A stretch of 60,000 nucleotides of DNA from Lineus longissimus (lineage: Eukaryota; Nemertea; Pilidiophora; Heteronemertea; Lineidae), in NCBI RefSeq assembly GCF_910592395.1, contig NC_088324.1:250001-310000 (forward strand), written 5' to 3'. The position numbers and the translations under genes are program-made. The stretch's first letter is position 1, and each line of letters opens with the position of its first letter. The notes below the pieces were generated by a model. That model was not told the DNA's origin. It saw nothing but the letters and a program-made list of their open reading frames with translations, and did not search any database. This document shows, one piece after another, positions 33,852 through 44,988 of this stretch.

Positions 33852-36800
33852 TCAGTCAGTTCCTGTTCTTACGTTACAAGAACATTGAGTTGCACATGAA
33901 AACCTCTGCAGTCTCTTGTGAACTCGTCGGCAAAAGCGTTGCCATGGAGATGCAGCCATTGTTTGAGAAGTTGGAATGTTTTTCATCTTCCATCTAGTCA
34001 TTTGGCCACTGATGATGTCAACAGCAAGGTATGTCCCTTTCTCATCTATAGATTCCAATTCTCGGATAATGGCCCCAGTATCTATGGTGTCCTTGGTCTG
34101 TCCAAGGCAACTCCTGGCATGGTCTCTCCCCTCCACTTCTGTGGACTTAGTTTCCAGTGGAACTGTCCCAGGGACTCTGGTGTCCTTGGTCTGTCCAAGG
34201 CAACTCCTGGCAAGGTCCCTCCCCTCCACTTCTGTGGATTCAGTTTCTAGTGGAACTGTCCCAGTGACTCTGGTGTCCTTGGTCTGTCCAAGGCAACTCC
34301 TGGCATGGTCTCTCCCCTCCACTTCTGTGGATTCAGTTTCCAGTGGAACTGTCCCAGGGTCTCTGGTGTCCTTGGTCTGTCCAAGGCAACTCCGGGCATG
34401 GTCTCTCCCCTCCACTTCTGTGGATTCAGTTTCCATTGGAACTGTCCCAGGGTCTCTGGTGTCCTTGGTCTGTCCAAGGCAACTCCTGGCATGGTCTGTC
34501 CCCTCCACTTCTGTGGTGGATTCATCTTCTATTGAAACAGCCACAGGGTTTGCAGCGTCCTCAATCTTTTCATGTGAGGTCCTTACATTGTCTTTCACCG
34601 TTGCTGTTTGACATTCAATATCAACACCAACATCTTTGGTTTCTTCTCCCTTTCTGCACAGCCTTCTCACAAAGGCTTTCATTATGCTGGCCACTTTTGC
34701 GCTCTTGGCAACATCAAGTTTGAGTCCCGCCAAGACATTGTGACCTGGTGCAAAGAATGTAGGGATGAAACCCTTGTGGAGGGCATCAGCAAGGTCCTCA
34801 TATACCTTACACACCATCTCACCAAGACTCTGCTCTGACTTACGGAAATCCTCAGCATTCATCAGAAACATGGACTTCAGCTGGTAACTGCTGATGTAGT
34901 CATCAACATTCTTAGGTAGACCTTCACCTTCAGCAATCATGATGCGGCACACATCTGGGTTCTTTAGACATTTGGCTGTGATATACACATTCTTGATCCT
35001 GTTTTCTAGGCTATTGATATGTTCCACCTCAAGATGTGAAAACGATATCCGCCAGAGTTCCTTTAATTGTTGTTCCGTCAACTGCTTGGCTAGTTTGCTC
35101 TTTTCATGAGGTGGTTTAGGTACCAGGAGGTATCCCCTCTTCTTGAGTTCATTGTGGTCCATCAACCAGGTGCTTTGTTTGAATTCCTCCCGCCAGTCAT
35201 CAAAGTGAACACAAGGCACAGCATCAATTGATACACGCAGTTTGTTTGATTCCCAATCAAGTAAAATGGGAGAACAGGCTTTTCGATTTTTGTCATTTCC
35301 AGGCCCAGCTAAATCTCCAGGTTGGTAATATTTCAATCCATATCCAGATGGTTTTGATTCAATAGTAGTCTTCAATTCATCGAAAAAGTATCGATGGAAG
35401 TCTCTGCTGCCACTTGGCAAATTAATTTTGCCTCCAGAATATTGCGCATATCCTGAATGCACTGGAATGGGATGAGTTGACCTCTCCTCATATAGGAACA
35501 GTATGTCCATTTCATTAGGGAGACCAACCCTACATCTCTCTGCAACACTACCACAAACCTTCTGATTCTGGCTGGCATCAAATAGCCTTAACATTTCACC
35601 TGTATGCAGGGAATCAGGCATAAATTTCAAAACTGCATCATGCACCTTCTGTGCCGTCGCATTAGGTATTTCCAAGACACTTCCTATCCCTGGAACTTGT
35701 CTGAAGTTTTCTAGTGGCATTTTGAGTATCTCTACTGGACTAATTGAGAACCATTTCAAATAATCAATGCAATCAGAAAATGGCAAGCAAGATAATGCAG
35801 GAGATGCTTCCTCGAATCCTTTCAGTAATGGTAACCGGACAATATCAATAAATCCATGAGTGCAACAATTTTGAAGTAGTGGAGTTGCAAGGTCATTACT
35901 ATCTTCCACTACATCCAAAATCATTCTTGCACACCAGGTGTATCCAAGATCAACACATGTACGAATTGAAGATTTAGGGTGAGCCTGGTTGGTTTTGATC
36001 CAATGTGAAACCATGTCCTCATCTCTTCTCATGATAGAAATATCAATAGGAGTAAAACTAAATTGTTCACCTTTAGGATTCACACCAAGACTAGCCAGGT
36101 AATCTACAAGATCAGTATTGGATGATAGAGCTGCCTTGTGCATCACATTCCAACCATTCTTATCAGTGGCGTTCACATCAGCCCCGAGACTGATGAGATG
36201 TTTGAACATGTCCAGGTTATCCTGCATTGATGAGAACAGTAGCGGGGTGCTATCATCACCAGTCCTACAGTTCACATCCAAGCGGAGGCTATTAACCAGG
36301 TAATCTACAAGATCAGTATTAGATGATTGAGACGCCATGTGCATCACATTCCACCCATTCTTATCAGTGGCGTTCACATCAGCCCCGAGACTGATGAGAT
36401 GTTTGAACATGTCCAGGTTATCCTGCATTGATGAGAACAGTAGCGGGGTGCTATCATCACCAGTCCTACAGTTCACATCCAAGCCGAGGCTATTAACCAG
36501 GTAATCTACAAGATCAGTATTGGATGATAGAGCTGCCATGCGCATCACATTGAGCCCATTCTCATCAGTGGCGTTCACATCAGCCCCGAGACTGATGAGA
36601 TGTTTGAACATGTCCAGGTTACCCTTCAATAATAGGCGCAGTAGCGGGGTTCTATCATCACAAGCCCTACAGTTCACATCCAAGCCGAGGCTATTAACCA
36701 GGTAATCTACAAGATCAGTATTGGATGATAGAGCTGCCATGCGCATCACATTGAGCCCATTCTCATCAGTGGCGTTCACATCAGCCCCGAGACTGATGAG

Positions 36801-37718
36801 ATGTTTGAACATGTCCAGGTTATCCTGCATTGATGAGAACAGTAGCGGGGTGCTATCATCACCAGTCCTACAGTTCACATCCAAGCCGAGGCTATTAACC
36901 AGGTAATCTACAAGATCAGTACTGGATGATAGAGCTGCCCTGTGCATCACATTCCACCCATTCTTATCAGTGGCGTTCACATCAGCCCCAAGACTGATGA
37001 GATGTTTGAACATGTCCAGGTTACCCTCCCATGATGAGAACAGTAGCGGGGTGCTATCATCACCAGTCCTACAGTTCACATCCAAGCCGAGGCTATTAAC
37101 CAGGTAATCTACAAGATCAGTATTAGATGATCGGGCTGCCCAGTGCATCACATTGAGCCCATTCTTATCAGTAGCTTTCACATCAGCCCCGAGACTGATG
37201 AGATGTTTGAACATGTCCAGGTTACCCTCCCATGATGAGAACAGTAGCGGGGTGCTATCATCACCAGTCCTACAGTTCACATCCAAGCCGAGGCTATTAA
37301 CCAGGTAATCTACAAGATCAGTATTTGATGATCGAGCTGCCCAGTGCAATGCATTGCATCCTAATTTGTTTTCAGCGAAGACATCAGTCCCAAGGCTTAT
37401 GAAGTATTTCACCATGTCCATGTTACCCGTTAATGAGCAGTTTGCCAAGGGATTACTGCCACCCTCTGTTTTACAGTTGACATCAGCTCCTTGACTGACT
37501 AGGTACTCAACAACTTTCTGTTCACTTGACATTGCCGCACAATGCAGCACCATCTGCCCCTCGTCATTCTTGGCGGTGATATCTGCCCCCTGGTGGACAA
37601 GAGACTGAACTTGATCCAAGTTGCCATCTTTGGCCGCTTTGTGTAAAGGATACTTTTCAGGTTTCTCACCAGGTGGCATTTCACCACTACTCTTTTGTGA
37701 AGTTATCGCCGCGGCCAT
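33852..37718 (-). CDS. Ankyrin-repeat protein with C-terminal Mab-21/cGAS-like nucleotidyltransferase domain
   Basis: Single uninterrupted ORF, 1288 codons. The chosen start is MAAAITSQ (context ATCAAAATGGCC); the frame is open 55 codons further upstream without better support. Residues about 22-125 hold three diverged ankyrin repeats. About 120-545 are six 67-residue double-ankyrin units (TDLVDYLVNSLGLDVNC, NLDMFKHLISLGADVNATD) and a partial seventh. About 660-1010 look like a Mab-21/cGAS fold: GS at 723-724, then PNEMDILF with E736 and D738, and a third acid D832 in VSIDAVP. WRISFSHLEVEHI is the typical helical-half motif. No cGAS zinc ribbon (His-Cys-Cys-Cys) is visible. Five 31-residue repeats (TEVEGRDHARSCLGQTKDT) follow, then a basic tail. 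Members of this fold that keep the triad can act as nucleic-acid sensors making cyclic dinucleotides; activity here is inferred. Confidence 0.88.
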   Translation of the reverse strand: MAAAITSQKSSGEMPPGEKPEKYPLHKAAKDGNLDQVQSLVHQGADITAKNDEGQMVLHCAAMSSEQKVVEYLVSQGADVNCKTEGGSNPLANCSLTGNMDMVKYFISLGTDVFAENKLGCNALHWAARSSNTDLVDYLVNSLGLDVNCRTGDDSTPLLFSSWEGNLDMFKHLISLGADVKATDKNGLNVMHWAARSSNTDLVDYLVNSLGLDVNCRTGDDSTPLLFSSWEGNLDMFKHLISLGADVNATDKNGWNVMHRAALSSSTDLVDYLVNSLGLDVNCRTGDDSTPLLFSSMQDNLDMFKHLISLGADVNATDENGLNVMRMAALSSNTDLVDYLVNSLGLDVNCRACDDRTPLLRLLLKGNLDMFKHLISLGADVNATDENGLNVMRMAALSSNTDLVDYLVNSLGLDVNCRTGDDSTPLLFSSMQDNLDMFKHLISLGADVNATDKNGWNVMHMASQSSNTDLVDYLVNSLRLDVNCRTGDDSTPLLFSSMQDNLDMFKHLISLGADVNATDKNGWNVMHKAALSSNTDLVDYLASLGVNPKGEQFSFTPIDISIMRRDEDMVSHWIKTNQAHPKSSIRTCVDLGYTWCARMILDVVEDSNDLATPLLQNCCTHGFIDIVRLPLLKGFEEASPALSCLPFSDCIDYLKWFSISPVEILKMPLENFRQVPGIGSVLEIPNATAQKVHDAVLKFMPDSLHTGEMLRLFDASQNQKVCGSVAERCRVGLPNEMDILFLYEERSTHPIPVHSGYAQYSGGKINLPSGSRDFHRYFFDELKTTIESKPSGYGLKYYQPGDLAGPGNDKNRKACSPILLDWESNKLRVSIDAVPCVHFDDWREEFKQSTWLMDHNELKKRGYLLVPKPPHEKSKLAKQLTEQQLKELWRISFSHLEVEHINSLENRIKNVYITAKCLKNPDVCRIMIAEGEGLPKNVDDYISSYQLKSMFLMNAEDFRKSEQSLGEMVCKVYEDLADALHKGFIPTFFAPGHNVLAGLKLDVAKSAKVASIMKAFVRRLCRKGEETKDVGVDIECQTATVKDNVRTSHEKIEDAANPVAVSIEDESTTEVEGTDHARSCLGQTKDTRDPGTVPMETESTEVEGRDHARSCLGQTKDTRDPGTVPLETESTEVEGRDHARSCLGQTKDTRVTGTVPLETESTEVEGRDLARSCLGQTKDTRVPGTVPLETKSTEVEGRDHARSCLGQTKDTIDTGAIIRELESIDEKGTYLAVDIISGQMTRWKMKNIPTSQTMAASPWQRFCRRVHKRLQRFSCATQCSCNVRTGTD
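34070..34530 (-). repeat. 93-bp coding tandem repeat near the C-terminus
   Basis: Five copies of a 93-bp unit; the word CCTTGGTCTGTCCAAGG recurs at 34091, 34184, 34277 and so on. Because 93 is a multiple of three, each copy encodes 31 residues (STEVEGRDHARSCLGQTKDT plus about 11 more). The units are acidic and probably disordered. Open frames on the plus strand over this region are shadows. Confidence 0.93.
36156..37361 (-). repeat. 201-bp coding tandem repeat encoding double ankyrin units
   Basis: Six full 201-bp units (starting at 37361, 37160, 36959, 36758, 36557 and 36356) and a partial seventh. Most units differ at only a few codons; the variable spots are the residues after GLNVM/GWNVM and the SSWEG/SSMQD/LLLKG segment. 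Such uniformity points to recent unit duplication or gene conversion. Confidence 0.95.
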
Positions 37719-38769
37719 TTTGATAAAATGGAAATTAAATATATTTATCGTTGATATGATACAGAATTGTTTAATCCTGAAAGTGAGACTATTTGACTTG
37801 TCTGAAGAAGAAGTAGTTGTTTCGTGATTGTTTACCTTTGTCTGTGCACTGAATCTTACTTTGTATAATTGTCTGCGTTCCAAGCAAATGGTTAATGTCT
37901 TACAGATTTTGATCTTCTTTTATGCAATCCTTTCTGTTATAGTGGGTTAGGGTATTGTATTGGCTTGCATTAGGATGATAACTAAGAGGTCAATTTGTTA
38001 GTTCAACTCTAAACTAGAACTTTTTGAGAAATGAAAATAATCACTGATTGATATGTTCCTTGGTGCAATGGAGAGAGGCTTTGGAGATCTTTCAAATTGT
38101 GTAGTTTTTTTTTCAGTTGGCTTTGAAAAAAATGACTATTTATGACGTTGTCTGATATAAGACTACTTTAAGATTCCTTTTGCAAGTGTCTATTCCAACT
38201 GGTTGTAAGAATGCACACATTGATCATGTCAATCTTATAGCAATGTATTATGATCAATACTGGAAAGACAAATTTGCAAATGATTTTTTCTTCTGACTAA
38301 AGAAATTTGTAGGAAAAATACTGGTCAGTTAAAATGAAATGAACCTGTGAATGTCAATGCCTTTTAAGGCCAAAATAAGTAGAAATATAATTGCTTTACC
38401 TGTTTTTGGCGTAGACTTGAAGACTGTTAAACCTCAGGTTGATAGTGATTAAAAAAATCACAACCAAAAGTCCATCACTCGTGTCTTTAAAATGTTCTTG
38501 TGAGTTTTGTTACCCACATTTAAGTTGTCTAGCGGCTCCACAATCCTCCTCACTACTTGCGCTGGTCCAAAATATCACCGTCAGTTTGGATAAAATCAAG
38601 TCTGCAGCTATTTGAATTGAAACTGAGTGAATTAATCCAAAATCAGGTTTTGAATAATCACATGTGAATGTACAGTACCTTAATCCAAAACAAATTTCCG
38701 TCCTGTTCTATTCAAAACACTGTGTCAATTGTATAATCCAAACTTAGAAATATTGTGCCTCGAACTGGT
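37719..38769. promoter_or_regulatory. Upstream region of the ankyrin/cGAS-like gene
   Basis: Non-coding apart from the possible 55-codon upstream extension. No TATA box or binding site could be assigned with confidence. The whole region recurs at 47194-48240 with few changes, so both gene copies carry the same upstream DNA. Confidence 0.35.
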
Positions 38770-39363
38770 TTCGTGAGCCAATGTTCTCTGCTGGATGCTG
38801 GTTCTGGCTTGGAGCTGGTTTGATGAGCCAAACTGTGTTGCTGGATGCTGATCCTGGCCTGGAGCTGGTTTGGTGAGCCAAACTGTGTTGCTGGATGCTG
38901 ATCCTGGCCTGGATCTGGTTTGGTGAGCCAAACTGTGTTGCTGGATGCTGATCCTGGCCTGGAGCTGGTTTGGTGAGCCAAACTGTGTTGCTGGATGCTG
39001 ATCCTGGCCTGGATCTGGTTTGGTGAGCCAAACCGTGCTGCTGGATGCTGATCCTGGCCTGGAGCTGGTTTGGTGAGCCAAACTGTGTTGCTGGATGCCG
39101 ATCCTGGCCTGGAGCTGGTTTGATGAGCCAAACTGTGTTGCTGGATGCTGATCCTGGCCTGGATCTGGTTTGGAGAGCCAAACTGTGTTGCTGGATGCCG
39201 ATCCTGGCCTGGAGCTGGTTTAGTGAGCCAAACTGTGTTGCTGGATGCTGATCCTGGCCTGGAGCTGGTTTGGTGAGCCAAACTGTGTTGCTGGATGCTG
39301 ATCCTGGCCTGGAGCTGGTTTGGTGAGCCAAACTGTGTTGCTGGATGCTGATCCTGGCCTGGA
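38770..39363. repeat. 50-bp minisatellite (copy 1, about 12 units)
   Basis: Unit words AACTGTGTTGCTGGATGCTG, ATCCTGGCCTGGAGCTGG and TTTGGTGAGCC; period 50. As 50 is not a multiple of three and the unit lacks stops, all three minus-strand frames are open, giving three overlapping false proteins. Confidence 0.95.
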
Positions 39364-41459
39364 GAAACAAATACATGTAACTTCACATATTTTTCGAAAA
39401 ACAAACCATGAAATAACAGATTTGTCATGGACAAAAACACTTAAAATGTTCAAAACTTATAGATAACATTAAAAAAAAAAAATCAGTCAACAAGATTTTG
39501 AAAAGGTCACATTGGCAAAGAATTCTGTACCAACCGATTGGTTCACTTTATAAGTACCAGTATCATCTCATTGACATTTCAAATTTTAATAAGGCTGAGT
39601 TTTGAGTTTCACTTTATATCAACTTTCTACATGATCTAGATTTAAAGGGACAATATAGGCAGCAGCTAGGCAGGCAAGATAAAGTTACACGAAGTCGCCA
39701 ATAGGGGTCTTTAACATCTCACAGTATGTCAAAATGATTCATGCTTGTATGAGGAATAGTGCTGAATCAGACATGACCCAGGGCCCTTACTCTGTATATT
39801 AGTCAGCTGAGGATGGCCAAATAAGCCCCTCTGCTCCTGCCTATAGTCCCCCTTTAAGGCCATGGTTCATTCATATTATTGTTCTAGTATGTCCCAATTG
39901 AAAAATCTCAAATTCAATATCTCGTTTCTAATTTCTACAAACAAATCTTGCCTTAAATCTCTGTCAAATGAGTTTGGTGTGGTTTCATTGTCATTTCTTT
40001 GCAATGCTATATTTTTGTGTCAGACTTTCTCTCTGACAAACTTCCAGCAATCTTAGACTGCTTTGTTAATTACTACAAAATCGACCCAAAAACCAGGACG
40101 TCATGACTATCAGATAAGGGATGTTCCCAACCAATTGTTTTTGGAAAAAAATCATGTTGTTGAAGGCATTCAAGGACCATGTGCTCATTTGGGGCTGGAC
40201 ATGAATAAAGAAACTGTCTTTGATCGGTGAAACTTGGGTGTATAATGAGAAAGATTTCAAGTGAGAAAGAGTAAAAAGTGTGGGAATGGGGGAAACCCCC
40301 CCCCCAAAAAAAACACCTGTGGCCATGTCTTCAAAACGACTTTATTGCCACCAAAGCTTTTTATTGGGCTGTTCAAAATTCCCACTTTTGTGAATGAATC
40401 CTGGTGCAGGAATTGCTTTTCAAACTGGCGGATAATTCTGTGATGTCATTTCGATTTCACCCTGCCAACAGGGCAGTGAAGGTCGCATTGTTTTGCCGAG
40501 ATTTCGGGGGCTAAAGCCTTGCAAATAACACATTTTCATTCACATTTTTCGAAGCCATTTTAGGAAAAGATGACGATTGTAGAAAGTGTACTTTTTAGTT
40601 TGCTAAATCAATAACAAGTAACATGTTGATTGGGGATATCTCTGATTTGCTAAGTGCAAAGGAAGTATCGATATCTACAGCATCACGTCGTAATGCCAAG
40701 GTGTCAAACCTTGGTTCCAGGCTGTGCCTCACTAGTGCATCGGCCCACATGGAGAGCATCAACGCATGGAGGGCTAACTCGCCTCAAATCGCTGTCAACA
40801 TCGGAATATCATTATAATTCAGTCAGATTTTGAATTTTTTCTTTTTAGTGCAATTTTTTGACAGGGGTTTGGTTTAGTTGTTGATGGAAATTACTTATGT
40901 AGAATAGGTGGTGAATGGGCTGCCAAAAGCTTGGTAATATTGCCCATAATTTTACCAATGGTCCTTTAATAATCCCATTGGTCCTTTAGTCATAGATCAT
41001 GGGCCGAAATGGCAGCGGACCAAACTTGTCTTGGTGGTGGGAAGGAACACAAGCCAGTTCACCTGATTGAGCTTGGCATTATTTTGAGTAATCTTCTATA
41101 AGGTATTGGTATATTCCCTCCACTGTTTCTACTTGCCGAGATAAACAGTGTGCCTGATATTAGGTCTGACCTTCTCAAAAACTTATTGCTGGAATTATTT
41201 TTAAAGTTCTCAAGTGTTATGTCTCGTGATAGATCAGACCATTTATTGAGTGGATTCTTTCTATTTCGAACTCAGTTGAAGTGACGATATCCTGCTAGTC
41301 AACATTCTATTTAACCCGTTTTCTACTCTGACTGCCCTGTGACATTGGTTTTTTTTTAATCAAAACATCAGTCTGAAAATTAGCCTACTTCCTCCAAAAA
41401 TACCCTTCATCATGTTCATAATGATATTTGATGAATAAAGTGTGCCATCAGTTAGAAGA

Positions 41460-41645
41460 ATACAGTAGAACCTCCCCTTGCGGACACCTCTACCATGCGG
41501 ATGCCTCTGTATTACAGACAAGTCTGTTCAGTCCCGATCTACTTGGAATTGCGGAGACGGCGATGGTGACTTTTTGGTCCAATTACCTTGCAATTACAGA
41601 CAGTGAACAAAAGCAATGGCTTCCCGTGTGCACTTAGGGAGTTGA
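41460..41645. mobile_element. Short non-autonomous element, CAGTAGAACCTC type
   Basis: Begins TACAGTAGAACCTCCCCTTG, CGGACACCTCTACC. The same family is seen complete at 56402-56578, and as partial copies at 9510, 27476, 33430, 42985 and 51292. The right end is not clear here. Non-coding. Confidence 0.5.
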
Positions 41646-42302
41646 TTAGGCCCGGATCTTTCAAACAACTCTGATTAGGCCTAACAAGTGAGAAGTTTCC
41701 ATAATTGATGAATTAGACATTGTGTTCAGTTAATAAGGGTGGAGTGAATTCAATGTTTGTTGCTTCTCTAGTTACATCCTGAGGAAATCAGGGGTTAATG
41801 TTTGCTTCTCTGACAGTGCCCACAAACCCCAGAGACATTCGCCCGCATTTGGTGAAGTAGCCAGCGCAGAAGTAAGTGCACCCAATCAGAGCGTTGCTTA
41901 CATTTGAGTCTGGGAATGTCACACACTTAGAAGCTACGATATCCAAACTCACATGTTCCCTGTTTGTTTGATCTGATGAATAGAGAGCACTGTCTCCTTC
42001 ATGGTGCACACTGTAACCTCGATTCTGAGATTTCTTATTGTGATTTCCATTCATACAAATCATTAGAAGTACGGTACTAGGATCGAGGTTGACAGATATA
42101 TTTGTCAGGATGCCCTAATTAGAATGACCTAAGTACTAACACTACAATGTAATAGCAATGTTGGTAATTATAAATTGCCTCCAGTAGAATAGTCATAAGG
42201 TATAAGGTATCATAATGAAATACTCTCGAATGTGCCTCTCAATGATGTTGAAATAATCAATAATTAAGACTGATTTCTTTTCATCAAAGTGCATATAAAG
42301 GA

Positions 42303-42939
42303 TTCTAAAATACCTTGGTACCGTTAAGTCAACTTTTAAATGGAAAATGCATAAGCCTCGTTCTGAGAGTGGAGTGTTTTGGACACGCAACCAAGATGCT
42401 CTACCAAAGTTCCCTCGGGTTGCACTAAAATGTGGAAACCATGCACACAGCTCACTTCAGAAGTTTGAGGGTCTCAAAACACTGCTTCAAACACAAATCA
42501 GCCAAGGAAGCATCAACCACCCTAGTTTTTTAATGAGCACTACACATATTTGCCGAGAAAAACGCTCCAAATAGCTTATTTGCGCGGATTTTAGCATCAC
42601 TTGAGTGAGCCGATGCGGACTTCCTATGCGCGCTGCCGTAACATAATGTAAACAACGGCGCTACCGGCGCTCCGGGCAGGCGATGGATGGAATTTGCCAA
42701 ATTCGCACATATTCAAGTTATTTTCGTGGCCTATCTTTTTAAGTTTGAGGTATTTTAGAATAGAAATTGAACCCTCGGCTTCGGACCTTGGTTGAGTTAC
42801 CAAGACACTCTCGGGTGGAGCTAAAATTTCGTCCAAACCCTCGCCTATCGGCTCGGGTTTGGACTGTATTTTAGCTCCACCCTCGAGTGTCTTGGTAACT
42901 CAACCAAGGTCCTCCGCCTCGGGTTCAATTCCTTAACCT
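42303..42939. mobile_element. Insertion specific to duplication copy 1, with large hairpin
   Basis: Absent at the matching place in copy 2 (near 52123, AAAGGACCCAAGACC). Positions 42303-42757 are bounded by TTCTAAAATACC and its complement GGTATTTTAGAA. Next to it, 42765-42945 forms a near-perfect hairpin: GACCTTGGTTGAGTTACCAA pairs with TTGGTAACTCAACCAAGGTC, and GGTGGAGCTAAAAT with ATTTTAGCTCCACC, around a short loop near 42845. No protein is encoded. Confidence 0.7.
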
Positions 42940-43429
42940 CAAGACCCCCCATGAAACATACATATGAATCAACTATTGGACAATAATGGCATAACCTCCC
43001 TACTTAGGACACCTCTCTATCAGTGTAAATAGTTAATCAACTATTGGATAATAAAGCGGATCCGAAGGCGAAAGGCATAAGCATTGAACAAATTATTATT
43101 ACCCACTCACTGTTCATCCCGATTGAGTTGAATGTTGGATGGCATCCAACGACAATGCGCATGATATCTACAGGGGGCTTGGCTTACATATCAAACAGTC
43201 TTAGATCGGAGAGTTTAGAGTATTGACCAAAAGCACAAAAAGTGCTGTATCACGGTAACTTGGGACTCGATTATCACCAAGTTTTTATTACAGGTAGATG
43301 TAATAACATTATATCATCTTCAAAAATCATTATTCCCCATCAACCTGATCAATGAAATGAATGTAAAGTGAAACTCAAACTTCAGCCTGATCAAATATGA
43401 AAATGTTATTGTGTCAGTGATAATATGTA

Positions 43430-44395
43430 CAGTCCTTCAAAAAAGTAAATGGACACACAAAAATCAAATTTTCTTGAAAACGGCTGGTGATAAATCGATT
43501 CGGTTTGCTGCATTTGATAGGACATTTAGTTGTGCATCATGGTATCTACCACATAAAAATTAGCCATTTTATCTAATACCGACTTTTATTGATTTACAAA
43601 AGGCCCCAAAATCAACTTTTTCGTTTCCGATTTTTTTCGTACTTTTTCTTGATAGGATGAATCACCATGATGAAAAACCCACGTCCCCATCAAGGTGATG
43701 AAAATATCTTGTGTTAATTGGTGGGAAAACAGCATTTTATGTCAAAATTTTGCACCTTGTTTATTGACTTTGGAATTACTTTGGAGAAGTCGACCATAGC
43801 CAATTATGTCAGTTTCAACATGCAGCCCGAGTGTTAATTCCTTATTGGCTGAGGTTTTGAATGGGGGTGGAAATGTTGTTAACATTGATGTATTGTAAAC
43901 GCGAGGGTAAAGTAATATTGGTGAACCCATTGTCCAGCTGCCAAATCCAGGCCTGGGAGAGCTATTCATAGGCATATTAAACAAGGCCATTGAAATGGTG
44001 ACATGATTCCGGTTGTCTGGGCCAGGTGAATAATATCAAGGGGGCATCTCCGCAGTAGAAGACCGGGTAACAAAACCCTTTTGCACAAATGGGTTAATAA
44101 GTTGCAGATTCAAGTGAAAACTGTGGAATATCTTAGATATTCACTCATAACTCAACAGAAGCTTCCAGTCAATATAAAATTTGCCCCCAAAAAATGCGTG
44201 ATAAAAAAGTTGATTTTGGGACCTTTCATAAATCGAAAAAATTGACTTATAGGTAAAATAGTAAATTTCCAAGTGGTAGATATCATGATGAACAACTAAA
44301 TGCCCTATCAAATGCAGCAAACCGCATCGATTTATCACCAGCCGTTTTCAAGAAAATTTGATTTTTGTGTGTCCATTTACTTTTTTGAACGACTG
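43430..44395. mobile_element. Non-autonomous Tc1/mariner-like element (copy 1)
   Basis: Long inverted ends of about 190 bp (CAGTCCTTCAAAAAAGTAAA at left; TTTACTTTTTTGAACGACTG at right) flanked by TA on both sides (43428-43429 and 44396-44397), the target signature of Tc1/mariner elements. The middle is non-coding. A 160-bp internal part (about 43768-43928) is missing from copy 2. Confidence 0.8.
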
Positions 44396-44988
44396 TACAT
44401 GTGTACTGAGACATGCCTGAGTTTGTGTGATCTGATGTTTTCAAACTCATCTTGGCTGGCTTGTTCTAAAATAGGCATCTATCTGGCCAGGGACTATTAA
44501 CACGACAAAGCCTAGATCCACCCAAGCGGCCTTTGATCGCCAATTGAGACGTGTCTCACTTTCTCTTCACTCATGTTGGACCCATTTTATGTGGGACATT
44601 TCCTGATCATTATTAATTTTTCTTCTTGTTAGCGTTTGCTCTGCACTTACGTCAATCGTAAAATTCTTCATCAAAATGTCACGAAAAAATCTATCTTTTC
44701 AAATCATGAAGTTATTAATCTTAAAATAGAGTGGAATCATGCTCTGGTCACTTCTCTGACTTAAAGAAAGTTCAACAAAAGTTGTGTCTGCTTTCTTGAT
44801 AATCGCAAAATATCAAACATCTGAGATTTTCAATTTTCGATGATTTTTGTGAGATTTTCTTATCCCCTCAAAATCATAAATGACATTAGGATAATTTAAA
44901 GTGATACTATGATGTGATTTACAACTTTGCGGAAATATGTCCGTTTTTAATGTTGATCACAAATGTAAAGCTCAAATTTTCCATTTTT

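Noticed and set aside
33918-34838. Plus-strand ORFs of 76-211 codons over the ankyrin/cGAS-like gene
   Set aside because: Antisense shadows of the 93-bp coding repeat of the real minus-strand gene.
38712-39453. Three overlapping minus-strand ORFs of 118-242 codons
   Set aside because: They are the three frames of a 50-bp stop-free minisatellite; the same happens at 48188-49278. No domain or codon bias supports any of them.
40623-40817. 64-codon ORF kept in both duplicate copies (also 50453)
   Set aside because: Of the few base differences between copies, most change the amino acid, so there is no sign of constraint, and no domain is recognised.
41788-42063. Minus-strand ORF with several Cys (also 51610-51831)
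   Set aside because: The N-terminal part is broken by a small indel in copy 2; no recognisable family.
43044-43226. 60-codon plus-strand ORF present in both duplicates (also 52209)
   Set aside because: No domain and no splice context; conservation is explained by the recent duplication.
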